A stretch of DNA of 60,157 nucleotides, taken from NCBI GenBank assembly GCA_017616445.1, contig JAFZYE010000018.1:1-60157 (forward strand). The letters run 5' to 3'. Positions 1 through 7,977 of the stretch are shown in pieces. Under the pieces are notes generated by a model. The model made no database searches, was not told the origin of the DNA, and saw nothing but the letters and a program-made list of their open reading frames with translations. The DNA comes from Bacteroidaceae bacterium. Its GTDB lineage: Bacteria; Bacteroidota; Bacteroidia; Bacteroidales; Bacteroidaceae. A program made the translations under genes and the position numbers. The first letter of the stretch is position 1, and each line of letters opens with the position of its first letter.

Positions 1-2789
1 ATGCATGTATAGGTGGTAGCATCTTCGAATAATTGATTATCGCAAAAATCAATTATTTGAGTTAGATTCTTCTCTAGGAAGAGACCACGCAATGGTTTCC
101 CATATATAACTTTTTCCCATTTGTTTGGAATGATATATGAAAGATGACCTCCTGGACAGAGGATATCCAGTCCTCGCTCAACAAACAGAGTATAAATATC
201 ACCATGTGGCATGATTGTGGTATATACAGGCAAACCGTTAGGCTTTAACATACTATCATAAACTTTTACTTCCCCTTTTAAACTTTCCAAACTAATATAT
301 GGAGGATTACCTATAACGCAATCAAAACCCAGAAACTGACCGTCATCATCTAATACCTCAGGAAACTCAAATCGCCATTCGAAAGAATTAAGAGTAGAAA
401 AAATCGTTTTATTCCTTCTCTGCTCAACCTTAGCTCTCTTTTGTTTAATTTCTTCTTTTAGTGTCTTTATTTCTTTTTTCCTTTCTCTTATTTGCGCCTT
501 AGTAAAACCAAACATGTCTTCAGAGAATGTCTCCGTTAACACATTATACCGATTTTCAAGTTTTGTTAGTTCATTTATCTCTTTTGTATTAATACCGATT
601 TTTATCTCTGACTTAATGACCTTTATTTTCTCATCAATCTCTCTCTTTGTGTCTTTGTTGGAGGTATGTTTATATTCGGCAACTAAGCTTTTATATCGTT
701 TGATGTGTATAGAAGACCCCAACTTTTCATTTAACAAAAAACTAGACGCAAGAGAATTGCCACATTTGATATTGATATCAATATTTGGCAGAGTTTGCAA
801 GACCTTTTCTCCATTTTCGGCTCGGTAATAATATGCATTCTTTAATAACTCAATCCATAATCGAAGACGACAAATCTCTACACTTTTGGGATTTAGATCT
901 ACTCCAAATAGACAATTCTCAATAATCGTTCGCTTTTCTTCAAACAATGTTTCTTGAATGCGTTGACTTTCTGATTGTGATGGGTTGTATTTAAAGGTTT
1001 CACCATCTTCATCTGCCACAACTAACTCATCATATTCTACTCGAATGTCATACTCTTTAATACGTTTGGGATCAGGTTTTCTATCCTGCAAAACCCCTAA
1101 CTCTCTTTTTATGGCAATAATCTCATTAAGAGCTGAAACTAAAAAGTGACCACTACCAACCGCAGGATCGCATATTTTTAAAGAGTTGATTATTAAATTG
1201 GCTTCGTTACGCTCTACTCGCTGACCATAGTCTATTTTATCCTTTAGATCCTCAAAACTTTCACAATTCCAGCCCTTAAGTTCGTTGAATTTATCTATGA
1301 CAGCACGTCGTATGGTTTTATTACAAATGAATTCTGTTATATATCCTGGAGTATAAAAAGATCCGTCTTTATAGCCATTAATCTTTTCAAAAATCATTCC
1401 GAGTACAGACGCATTTATCAAAGTTTTACTCTCTGTTCTAAGATTTGTATCTTCTTCGTTTTTGGCAGAACCAAAATCATATGCATCAAGGAACTGAAAC
1501 AGATAATCTAATGTCGGTTTCTTTCCTGTTAATCTACGTCCTCTATCATTTTTCAATACAGTTCGAGAGTATATATTCATTTCTCCCAAACGAATACCGC
1601 TTATTGCAAAGAAGTCCCATTCTATTTGAGCCTGTTCAAACAATGAACTATTTAAATATGGGACATCAGGAAATTGAGATTTCATTTCCTCAGAACGTTC
1701 ATTAAATGGTTTTGCCAGAACTTGCACAAACAAATCGTGAAGGACATCATAATCCTTTATATGATTTATATTTAAAAAATGAATGTCCTTTTCTTTATTG
1801 AAATTGATAAGTTGTGATTCAAGCAATTTCAAAAATAGAATACGGTTTATCCAAACCAAAACTAATCCCAATGCGGTATCAAAACGCATATCATCATCAG
1901 TGATTCTTGGATTACCCTCCAGTTTCATATATGCTTGTTCAAGTAAAGAATATGCTTGCTTGCCATTTTTCAACCGCTTTATTACATGAACGCCATTATC
2001 CGTAAACTCCTCTACCCCCATAATATACAGCAGTTCTGCATAAAACTCCTTGTTCAGAGTATTGTGATCAGAATGAAACGGTAGTTTTAATAAATGAGTG
2101 GGAGAAAATAGCTTATAGGCGGCAATAAATGATTTGTCATTGATAATTTTTTCTTCATTAATCTTACTGGAAAAAGGCTTCAGATTTATGTATGTGAATT
2201 GAAGCAGGTGTTCAATCCGTTTCACCTCTGGTTTAATGATAGCATTATATATATACTCCTTTCTGTCATCTCCCGTATCAGCATCTATAACTTGTTTTAG
2301 AAAGCGTTTATTGCTAACAAATAATTGATAAAAAAGCCGTTTCTCAAATACAAAATACTCCCAACAATTTGTGATTATGAGATGCTTAATGTCCGTATTC
2401 TGTTTATTTACCTCTTCTCGGATATAATATAAAACCAATTCATATAAAGCTTTCTTCTTTAAATCGTCTGTTGTTACCATATCGGGTCTCGATGGACCTT
2501 TAAATTCAAATAACACAACAGGATGCTTATCATGAGTGTCCATTTGTGTATATATAGCCAGGTCCGTCCGTTGATATGTATTAACCATGTATTCACGTCC
2601 ACGGTATATGCTTGCGTTGAAAAATTCTGTTACCAAATTTTTGTTGAATTCTTCTGATTCTTCTGCATTGATGTGTTGAAGAAGAACCTGCATTGCATTG
2701 CGAAAGTCTTGTACTTCTTGAGCTACTGGACGCTCACGAAGATACACTTTCGCAATTGATTGATTAGGTTTTAAAATATTATATGTCAT
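1..2789 (-). CDS. Type IIG restriction-modification enzyme (fused nuclease and N6-adenine methyltransferase), partial
   Basis: This open frame runs off the left edge: 929 codons are visible and the stop is not. The start at 2789 (MTYNILKPNQ) follows a well-placed Bacteroidetes promoter; an upstream out-of-frame ATG at 2799 meets a stop within seven codons. Residues about 70-100 form a PD-(D/E)XK-like nuclease site (TD76, E95-F-K97). Methyltransferase motif I, DPAVGSGHFL, starts at residue 541, and motif IV, NPPY, at residue 828, which is the gamma-class adenine methylase order. The last residues, FEDATTYTC, resemble the start of the C-terminal target-recognition region of Eco57I/TaqI-like enzymes. 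By family knowledge such single-chain enzymes cut DNA and methylate the same asymmetric site. No separate methylase or specificity gene is visible. The base composition is AT-richer than the genes after 10 kb, which suggests transfer. Confidence 0.88.
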   Translation of the reverse strand, partial: MTYNILKPNQSIAKVYLRERPVAQEVQDFRNAMQVLLQHINAEESEEFNKNLVTEFFNASIYRGREYMVNTYQRTDLAIYTQMDTHDKHPVVLFEFKGPSRPDMVTTDDLKKKALYELVLYYIREEVNKQNTDIKHLIITNCWEYFVFEKRLFYQLFVSNKRFLKQVIDADTGDDRKEYIYNAIIKPEVKRIEHLLQFTYINLKPFSSKINEEKIINDKSFIAAYKLFSPTHLLKLPFHSDHNTLNKEFYAELLYIMGVEEFTDNGVHVIKRLKNGKQAYSLLEQAYMKLEGNPRITDDDMRFDTALGLVLVWINRILFLKLLESQLINFNKEKDIHFLNINHIKDYDVLHDLFVQVLAKPFNERSEEMKSQFPDVPYLNSSLFEQAQIEWDFFAISGIRLGEMNIYSRTVLKNDRGRRLTGKKPTLDYLFQFLDAYDFGSAKNEEDTNLRTESKTLINASVLGMIFEKINGYKDGSFYTPGYITEFICNKTIRRAVIDKFNELKGWNCESFEDLKDKIDYGQRVERNEANLIINSLKICDPAVGSGHFLVSALNEIIAIKRELGVLQDRKPDPKRIKEYDIRVEYDELVVADEDGETFKYNPSQSESQRIQETLFEEKRTIIENCLFGVDLNPKSVEICRLRLWIELLKNAYYYRAENGEKVLQTLPNIDINIKCGNSLASSFLLNEKLGSSIHIKRYKSLVAEYKHTSNKDTKREIDEKIKVIKSEIKIGINTKEINELTKLENRYNVLTETFSEDMFGFTKAQIRERKKEIKTLKEEIKQKRAKVEQRRNKTIFSTLNSFEWRFEFPEVLDDDGQFLGFDCVIGNPPYISLESLKGEVKVYDSMLKPNGLPVYTTIMPHGDIYTLFVERGLDILCPGGHLSYIIPNKWEKVIYGKPLRGLFLEKNLTQIIDFCDNQLFEDATTYTC

Positions 2790-2886
2790 CGAAGATCATT
2801 TTTTTCTGTTCCACACTTTTACTCGCCATGAGCGGTAATGTATTGTCACTCACTTGTCAGATTCGACGATTAGCTGTACTTGGTTA

Positions 2887-2917
2887 CAAAAGTACAATAT
2901 ATATTTGAAACAGCAAA
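2887..2917 (-). promoter_or_regulatory. Promoter of the type IIG R-M gene
   Basis: On the minus strand a -7 element TACTTTTG (2887-2894) lies 19 bp downstream of a -33 TTTG (2914-2917), an exact Bacteroidetes sigma-ABfr layout. Transcription would begin near 2880 and give a leader of about 90 nt before the start at 2789. The 2790-3118 gap holds this promoter and the divergent one at 3067-3096; I see nothing else in it. Confidence 0.7.
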
Positions 2918-3066
2918 ACTTTTTCCTTAGAAAAAGCAAAATAAGATGAAAATAGATGGTTTTGATAATGTAAGCGATGCGCAAGGGATTTGCAAGATGC
3001 AAGCGGTCATGAGTTCAAAGTGATTGGTGAAGATACTAAATATATTGAAAAAATTTGATAAATGCT

Positions 3067-3096
3067 TTTGGGGTAAAAATCTTTTTTGTATCTTTG
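3067..3096 (+). promoter_or_regulatory. Promoter of the 391-aa unknown gene
   Basis: The -33 TTTG (3067-3070) is separated by 18 bp from the -7 TATCTTTG (3089-3096). Transcription would start around 3103, downstream of a possible upstream ATG at 3086. This decides the gene start at 3119. Confidence 0.65.
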
Positions 3097-3118
3097 CAAT
3101 CTAGAAAAAAATATAGTT

Positions 3119-4294
3119 ATGGGATATCCTCTATACATAGAAGCCAGCGAAGAAACGTTGCGGAAGTTGAACGAAAAGTTCAAACCCGTAGCGGAAGATC
3201 GTTTTCTTTACAGTCTTCAGCAGAAGCGCTGGACTATAGAGGAGGTTCATACATTCAATGCCCGCCTGCAGATCAGCTATTCCTATACGCAGAATGAGTA
3301 CGAACGTATTCAGGAACTGCGGAAGACGTACAACAGAGAGTACCCCACCAACCATAAGAAATACCTCTCGACGGCCATCGAACTGATGGGCAAGATACGC
3401 AGCACTTTATCTGGTTACAAGAAGATTGTTGATGGGTTCAGACCCAGAAAGAAGCGCGGGCGCAAGGTGAAGGAGGGTGTGACAGACTATGACCGTACGT
3501 CGCTGTTCCGTGGAACCTATTCTCAGGATGCCTTCGGATGGGAAGCATACCCTGACAAGGAGATTGTGAAGGACATGCTGAAGAATCTGAACGATTACCT
3601 GAAATTGGCCAGAATGTGTCTTGAGTTGTGTCTGGAGGTGATTGATGAAGAAAAGGAAATACGCAACACTCCCGACTGGGCCTATGCTCTGTATCAGGAC
3701 AGTTTCGATCGTTCGGTTAGTAACCAGAGGCTGATGATCGAATACATGAAGGGGAAGGATGAAGATATTGACAATGAAATCGTCAAGGCCATGGAGGAGG
3801 CCGAGGATGTGAAGCAGCTGATTGCCGAGCTGTATCACGCTTTCAGCTATGCTGACTTTAACTTCTATTGCGTATGTAAGACCATCAGCGACGGGCGGAA
3901 AGTGGGGCTGACACCAGAGGAGTCTACTCTCTTCGGCAAGGCCAATGCCGACAAGGTAATTCGCATTAGGGCGTTGCTCGACCATATTCAGGAACTGGCT
4001 AAGGAGCGTGATGACGTCATCGGTTGGGAAGGCATGCTCGATGGCGAGTTCGTAATGCACCTGCTGTTTTGGTGCGGTTGGAACGGCAGCAAGAACGAGG
4101 GTCTGTTGAGTTATGTCACCAAGCGTTGTGAAGGCAAGATCCGCGTGGTGAAGATGGGTGCCGTCATGAGGGCGAAGAGGCAGTTGGCTTATAAGGATAA
4201 TCATGCCGTTAAACAAGAGCAGCAAACCTTTAATCGGACTATAGACCGGTTTGTGGATGCAATTTTGGGTAATACCGCTGAAAATCACAATTAA
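3119..4294 (+). CDS. Uncharacterised 391-aa protein
   Basis: I do not recognise this family. The frame is open from 3086, but the promoter predicts transcription from about 3103, so the start is taken as 3119 (MGYPLYIEAS). The protein is mostly helical and charged, has no signal peptide or membrane segment, and carries a very basic patch (RPRKKRGRKVK) near residue 120, as in nucleic-acid-binding proteins. It diverges from the restriction-modification gene and is followed by a 395-bp gap without genes. A long antisense frame (3407-4288) is judged a composition artefact. Function is unknown; a role alongside the R-M gene or the downstream module would be conjecture. Confidence 0.75.
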   Translation: MGYPLYIEASEETLRKLNEKFKPVAEDRFLYSLQQKRWTIEEVHTFNARLQISYSYTQNEYERIQELRKTYNREYPTNHKKYLSTAIELMGKIRSTLSGYKKIVDGFRPRKKRGRKVKEGVTDYDRTSLFRGTYSQDAFGWEAYPDKEIVKDMLKNLNDYLKLARMCLELCLEVIDEEKEIRNTPDWAYALYQDSFDRSVSNQRLMIEYMKGKDEDIDNEIVKAMEEAEDVKQLIAELYHAFSYADFNFYCVCKTISDGRKVGLTPEESTLFGKANADKVIRIRALLDHIQELAKERDDVIGWEGMLDGEFVMHLLFWCGWNGSKNEGLLSYVTKRCEGKIRVVKMGAVMRAKRQLAYKDNHAVKQEQQTFNRTIDRFVDAILGNTAENHN

Positions 4295-4417
4295 GTTTTG
4301 ACTTTTTTCATTATATTGTAGGCTGGCCTCTATGAGCGTCAGCTATTTTTTTAACCCCGATTTTGAGGCGTTGAGGTTAAAACATTTGTATGAGTTTTAA
4401 CCCTTGAAAGGCGTTGT

Positions 4418-4492
4418 GGGGTCAAAACTACCATGTTTCTTTTATATCCGTTCTACTTTGGGGGCAAAAACCCTGATTCTGGGGTCAAAACT
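4418..4492 (+). repeat. Repeated GGGGTCAAAACT motif in the 4295-4563 gap
   Basis: The 395 bp between the 391-aa gene and the next gene contain two copies of GGGGTCAAAACT (4418-4429 and 4481-4492), a related GGGGGCAAAAACCC (4460-4473), and GTTAAAAC/GTTTTAACC sequences at about 4375-4403. They could be protein-binding sites or decayed repeats. No gene is apparent before the promoter at 4564. Confidence 0.4.
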
Positions 4493-4563
4493 CCAGTATT
4501 TAGAAGCTGGTTAGGGGCTTTTTCAAAGTCAGGAAATTCTATGGTGCTGTCGTGTAATCGTCG

Positions 4564-4660
4564 TAACTTTGCATCACCAAACAACGGGGAAAATGGTCAA
4601 GCGTTGGACCGTAGGCCTGTCTCACTTCCCTAGTTGGGCGGAGGGCTCCTCGTGTGAGAC
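4564..4660 (+). promoter_or_regulatory. Promoter and structured leader of the 141-aa gene
   Basis: A -7 element TAACTTTG (4564-4571) has only a weak -33. The leader to 4690 is about 110 nt and contains a perfect 7-bp helix, GTCTCAC (4619-4625) with GTGAGAC (4654-4660). Inside it CCCT (4628-4631) can pair with AGGG (4642-4645). The same TCGTAACTTTG context recurs at the HU-like gene promoter (7975-7985). Confidence 0.5.
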
Positions 4661-4689
4661 CGAGGTCATACCCGGAAAGTAATTAGGTT

Positions 4690-5115
4690 ATGAAAAAAAT
4701 GACCAACACAACCACTCCTCAAATTATAGATATGGAGCATGGTTGGAACCCAAACACAGATCTTGGCTGTGTAGTGAAAACAATGTTGCGTAGCGATCGT
4801 CGCATGCAGACAGGTAAGGACTATCAGGGCGTGATGCGCCGCGACTCGGATGCTGATGTCGATGAGTTTCTCAGCCGTGACGCTCATTACACGTTCGTCG
4901 AAACCGTGCCTGCAAAGGCTTTCAGACGCAATCCACGCGTGTTCGACGGCCAGTACATCACCATTACCCGACGTAGTAACGGCAGTCTGTGGCCTAACTT
5001 CAAACCTATGAAGGTGGGTGCTGGTTTCTCGGTCGACAGCTATGCCATCGGAGTATGTAACGAGTTGCGAAATGCTTTGACTGGCCTTATAGAGACTTTA
5101 GACGCTAGACGTTAG
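4690..5115 (+). CDS. Uncharacterised 141-aa protein at the head of the primase module
   Basis: This small soluble protein has no signal peptide, and I do not recognise a named family. Its conserved-looking core (QYITITRRSNGSLWPNFK) suggests a small beta-rich domain. It lies upstream of the DUF3987-like and primase genes in the same orientation, separated from them by the repeat array at 5161-5315, so it may be an accessory or regulatory protein of that module. The last codons (IETLDARR and stop) fall inside a short intergenic-type repeat made of GTCTAAAG-like units, so the C-terminus appears to be set by repeat sequence rather than by domain structure. Confidence 0.7.
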   Translation: MKKMTNTTTPQIIDMEHGWNPNTDLGCVVKTMLRSDRRMQTGKDYQGVMRRDSDADVDEFLSRDAHYTFVETVPAKAFRRNPRVFDGQYITITRRSNGSLWPNFKPMKVGAGFSVDSYAIGVCNELRNALTGLIETLDARR

Positions 5116-5160
5116 ACTTTAGTTAAGTAATTATTAATCATGACCAAAGTGTTCCGGTTG

Positions 5161-5315
5161 TTTCAGTTATTTCAGTTTCAGTTCGATTTCAAAGGGTCAG
5201 TTATATTTCAACCCCCTTTATAAAGATCTTATAACTAATTAATATACAATAAGTTATATATAGAATGAAAGAATACGTACCCCCTATAAATCAACTGAAA
5301 TAACTGAAACTGAAA
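5161..5315 (+). promoter_or_regulatory. Origin-like array: inverted groups of TTTCAGTT around an AT-rich core
   Basis: Three copies of TTTCAGTT lie at 5161-5168, 5170-5177 and 5176-5183. Three reverse-complement copies AACTGAAA lie at 5293-5300, 5302-5309 and 5308-5315. Between them is a strongly AT-rich stretch with an inner inverted repeat TATAACT...AGTTATA (about 5230-5257). The array sits directly upstream of the VirE-like and primase genes. Iterons beside an AT-rich unwinding region are typical of plasmid and phage origins; an operator or a long hairpin is the alternative. The origin role is inferred. Confidence 0.5.
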
Positions 5316-5356
5316 CACTTACTTATCTTCAAATTCATCTAAAAAGCTGTAAGACA

Positions 5357-6664
5357 ATGAATTACGATATCAGTAAAGCGACTGCGCCCGCAATGCCAAA
5401 CCTTGGCAGAGGCACAGATTGTATCAAAATCCTGCTCTCGCAGGCATCAAAAGACATGCACGAACCCTTGGTTCCGATGTTTTTCCCTATACTTGGCGCA
5501 CATATCAGTGGCGCAGAATTTCAGTACCCTGACTTCAGTTGGAAGGAAACGACTGGCATGATGGCCAATCTGGTGGCTCATTCTGGCGATAACAAGGGTC
5601 AATTGACTACTCTTTCGAAAGCTATCAACAGAGATTTCATTGCCCACGACTTGGCAGAAATTGATAAACTCTTGGAGTGGCAGACACAGAAGAACACCAA
5701 GGGAGCAAACAAGGATAAGCCGGCTCGTCCAGAGGTAGCATTATGGTTTCCTCCAAGCGACACGACAAGACCTGCTTTTCTTCAAAACGCGATGGCGCTT
5801 GAGAAGCAGGGTGGACGCACTCAGTATTATAACCTGCCCGAGGTGGAGATGGCCGACTGTCTCTGTGGTGGACACAAGCAAGTGTCGGTATTGCTTCGCA
5901 ACGTTTACGACCGTGACAGGGCTGGTGCCTTGCGTGCTACGTCTGATGGTATAACGGGTAATCCGATTCTTCGCGCCTGCATCACAATCTCTTCGAATCC
6001 GACATCTACCCGACAGTTCTACAAAAACGAGCTGACTAATGGTACTTTCGGACGTATGGTCTTCTCCTACAAACCGCGTGGTACTCGTAGCGGACGCATT
6101 CCTCGCCAGGGTAAATATACCGATGAGTTCTATAAGAAACTGGATGAGTATCTGGCACGTCTCGATCAATGCAAGGGGCGCTATATCATCCGTCCGTTGA
6201 ACCAACTCACGGACAAGCTGGCGCAGGACATGGCGGCACTGGCCGACCTTGCCGATGATGATCTGTTGTTTGAGATGTCCCACCGCTCCTTGGTTTCAGC
6301 ATGGAAAGCAGGTTGTGTTCTATGGGTGCTCAACAATCAGACATGGACCAAGCCAATGAGTGAGTTGGTGGAATGGTTGGTCTATCACGACATATGGAGC
6401 AAAATGCAGCTCTTCGCAGATATGCTGAAGGATGGCGACAAAAGCATTTCTGGGGTAGGAAAGTCCGGACCCAAGAACATGCTTGACGATCTTCGGGACT
6501 CGTTTAATGAGGCAGAGTTAGAGGCTCTTCGTGTAAGTGCTGACAAACCGAAGGAAGGAACCAAGCGTCAGCTTCGTGTATGGATGAGTCGTGGCTTTAT
6601 TGAATACTCAGCAGAGACAGAACTTTACACTAAAACACAGATTTATCTTAATCGCACGCGCTAA
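5357..6664 (+). CDS. DUF3987/VirE-like protein with degenerate P-loop
   Basis: The 435-aa soluble protein reads like the C-terminal ATPase-like part of the Bacteroidales DUF3987/VirE family: a FFPILGAHISG segment (about residue 42), then a region matching the usual P-loop position, then a conserved SSNPTSTRQFYKNEL-type segment and a basic C-terminus. Where relatives carry GxxxxGK[ST], this one reads HSGDNKGQL, so the nucleotide-binding lysine/serine signature is missing. Its stop codon overlaps the primase start (TAATG), which implies translational coupling. By family knowledge these proteins accompany primases of mobile or domesticated elements. A structural or DNA-binding role without ATP hydrolysis is my inference. 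Confidence 0.7.
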   Translation: MNYDISKATAPAMPNLGRGTDCIKILLSQASKDMHEPLVPMFFPILGAHISGAEFQYPDFSWKETTGMMANLVAHSGDNKGQLTTLSKAINRDFIAHDLAEIDKLLEWQTQKNTKGANKDKPARPEVALWFPPSDTTRPAFLQNAMALEKQGGRTQYYNLPEVEMADCLCGGHKQVSVLLRNVYDRDRAGALRATSDGITGNPILRACITISSNPTSTRQFYKNELTNGTFGRMVFSYKPRGTRSGRIPRQGKYTDEFYKKLDEYLARLDQCKGRYIIRPLNQLTDKLAQDMAALADLADDDLLFEMSHRSLVSAWKAGCVLWVLNNQTWTKPMSELVEWLVYHDIWSKMQLFADMLKDGDKSISGVGKSGPKNMLDDLRDSFNEAELEALRVSADKPKEGTKRQLRVWMSRGFIEYSAETELYTKTQIYLNRTR

Positions 6665-7569
6665 TGGAAAAGTATGAACTTCAAAAGCTCCGCGACCTTC
6701 CTATTGAGGGGGTCGCAGAGCGACTTGGACTACGAGTGGTGCGGCATAAGTGTCTCTGTCCGTTCCACGACGACCATCATGCCTCAATGTCGTTCAAGGT
6801 GAGCAAGAACACCTTCCGTTGCTTTGTGTGCGGAGAATCTGGGGGGCCTATCGACCTCGTGATGAAATATCTGAGGAAGGATTTTCTGGATGCCACAAAA
6901 TGGCTCACAGAAGGGGCGGCCCTCGTTATAACGTCTTATCGTTATAACGATATAACGCCAAAAGAGGGGCCGCCTTTCGACCCGAGTCGTTACGCCCGTT
7001 TCTTTGAGCGTCCTTGGCTTTCACCCGAAGCTCGCAAGTTCCTCTTTGATGAACGCAAGCTTGACCCAAGAGTTGTGCGTTGGTGCCGACTGACTTCGTG
7101 GCGCGACAAGCATGGAGTGCCGTGGTTGCAGACGCCTTACTACGACCGCGAGTACAAGCTCATAGGCATTCAGAACAGGAATCTCGTGAAGGGTGCTACG
7201 CCCCGTTTCCGCTTTCCGCAAGGGGCTGAATGTGGCATCTATAACCTGCCGGTATTGAACCTACTAAAACCTGGCGAGACGCTCTACATTACCGAAGGCT
7301 GCTCCGACTGTTGGGCCATGCTATCCTCTGGTCACAAGGCTATCGCCATCCCCTCAGCCACGTTGCTGAGCAAGAAAGATAAGGAGTTGCTTGAAACTTG
7401 GAACCTGAAACTTGAAACTAAGTTTGCCATGTATCCCGACAACGATGTGCCAGGCGAGCGACTCTTCCTGCAACTGAAGGAGGTGCTACCCAATCTCGAG
7501 CATCATCAGTTGCCAGCAGGATGCAAAGACTACTCGGAGTACTATCTGAAGTTAGGAGTTAGGAATTAA
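6664..7569 (+). CDS. CHC2 zinc-finger/Toprim DnaG-like primase
   Basis: This 301-aa protein is a compact primase. The N-terminal CHC2-type zinc finger has C32, H35, C53 and C56 (CPFH...FRCFVC). The Toprim core has E211 in YITEG and D259-N-D261 in YPDNDVPG, the metal-binding acidic residues. It would synthesise RNA primers in the cytoplasm. There is no helicase-binding C-terminal domain, so it is shorter than chromosomal DnaG. It overlaps the upstream gene by one base. Residues 243-253 (LETWNLKLETK) are encoded by a 24-bp sequence found almost word for word in the 28.7-kb intergenic region, and the C-terminus KLGVRN also comes from repeat-like sequence. Two palindromic CGTTATAACG sites lie inside the gene at 6924-6949. 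Confidence 0.85.
   Translation: MEKYELQKLRDLPIEGVAERLGLRVVRHKCLCPFHDDHHASMSFKVSKNTFRCFVCGESGGPIDLVMKYLRKDFLDATKWLTEGAALVITSYRYNDITPKEGPPFDPSRYARFFERPWLSPEARKFLFDERKLDPRVVRWCRLTSWRDKHGVPWLQTPYYDREYKLIGIQNRNLVKGATPRFRFPQGAECGIYNLPVLNLLKPGETLYITEGCSDCWAMLSSGHKAIAIPSATLLSKKDKELLETWNLKLETKFAMYPDNDVPGERLFLQLKEVLPNLEHHQLPAGCKDYSEYYLKLGVRN
6924..6957 (+). repeat. Palindromic CGTTATAACG sites inside the primase gene
   Basis: Two exact copies of the 10-bp palindrome CGTTATAACG (6924-6933 and 6940-6949) and a one-base variant CGATATAACG (6948-6957) are packed into 34 bp of the coding sequence, between the zinc finger and the Toprim core. This is denser than codon constraint explains and looks like a protein-binding array. 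Confidence 0.5.
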
Positions 7570-7585
7570 TCATACATTATACATT

Positions 7586-7807
7586 ATGAATTATAAATTT
7601 GAAATACGTGCATATACAAAGAAGGAGCTGGCTTTGATGTATTTCCCCGACAGCAATCCACGGACAGCCGTCAACCACCTGATGTCGTGGATCCGCCATT
7701 GCACACAGCTCTGGGAGTCACTGCAGACAACGGGCTACAGCACCACCAGCAAATCGTTCACACCCCGTCAGGTGAGGGCAATCGTGGAACAACTGGGAGA
7801 ACCGTAA
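7586..7807 (+). CDS. DUF4248 domain protein
   Basis: This 73-aa protein matches the small Bacteroidales DUF4248 family as I remember it: YTKKELALMYFPDS near the N-terminus, a TAVNHLMSWI helix, and FTPRQVRAIVEQLGEP at the end. The layout suggests a compact helix-turn-helix-like fold, probably DNA-binding. It follows the primase by 16 bp, likely co-transcribed. The biochemical role is unknown. The family is regularly found with VirE/DUF3987-like genes and HU-like genes, which is exactly the context here. Confidence 0.85.
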   Translation: MNYKFEIRAYTKKELALMYFPDSNPRTAVNHLMSWIRHCTQLWESLQTTGYSTTSKSFTPRQVRAIVEQLGEP

Positions 7808-7814
7808 GCCGCAA

Positions 7815-7920
7815 GCGGCAATGTAAAATGTAGAATGTACAATGTAAAAGTACAAATTGAAAAACTAATTGAGTTAAGAATATATTATAAATTATACATT
7901 ATAAATTATTCATTAAATAA
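7815..7920 (+). repeat. Short-period intergenic repeats after DUF4248
   Basis: The stretch contains AATGTAAAATGTAGAATG-type units and ATTATACATTATAAATTAT-type units, both with a period near 7 bp. The same families occur at 7570-7600, 10620-10740, 14120-14172, 34645-34670 and 41330-41395. No gene is seen here. Confidence 0.6.
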
Positions 7921-7977
7921 TGTTCCTCTATCGCACGGCATCGCACGCCATCGTCCGAACGCCAAAAAAGAATGTCG

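Noticed and set aside
3086..3118. Upstream start of the 391-aa protein
   Set aside because: It lies at the promoter -7 element, ahead of the predicted transcript start.
3407..4288. Open antisense frame of 293 codons opposite the 391-aa gene
   Set aside because: It has no promoter or recognisable domain, and the plus-strand gene has a consensus promoter and better coding character.
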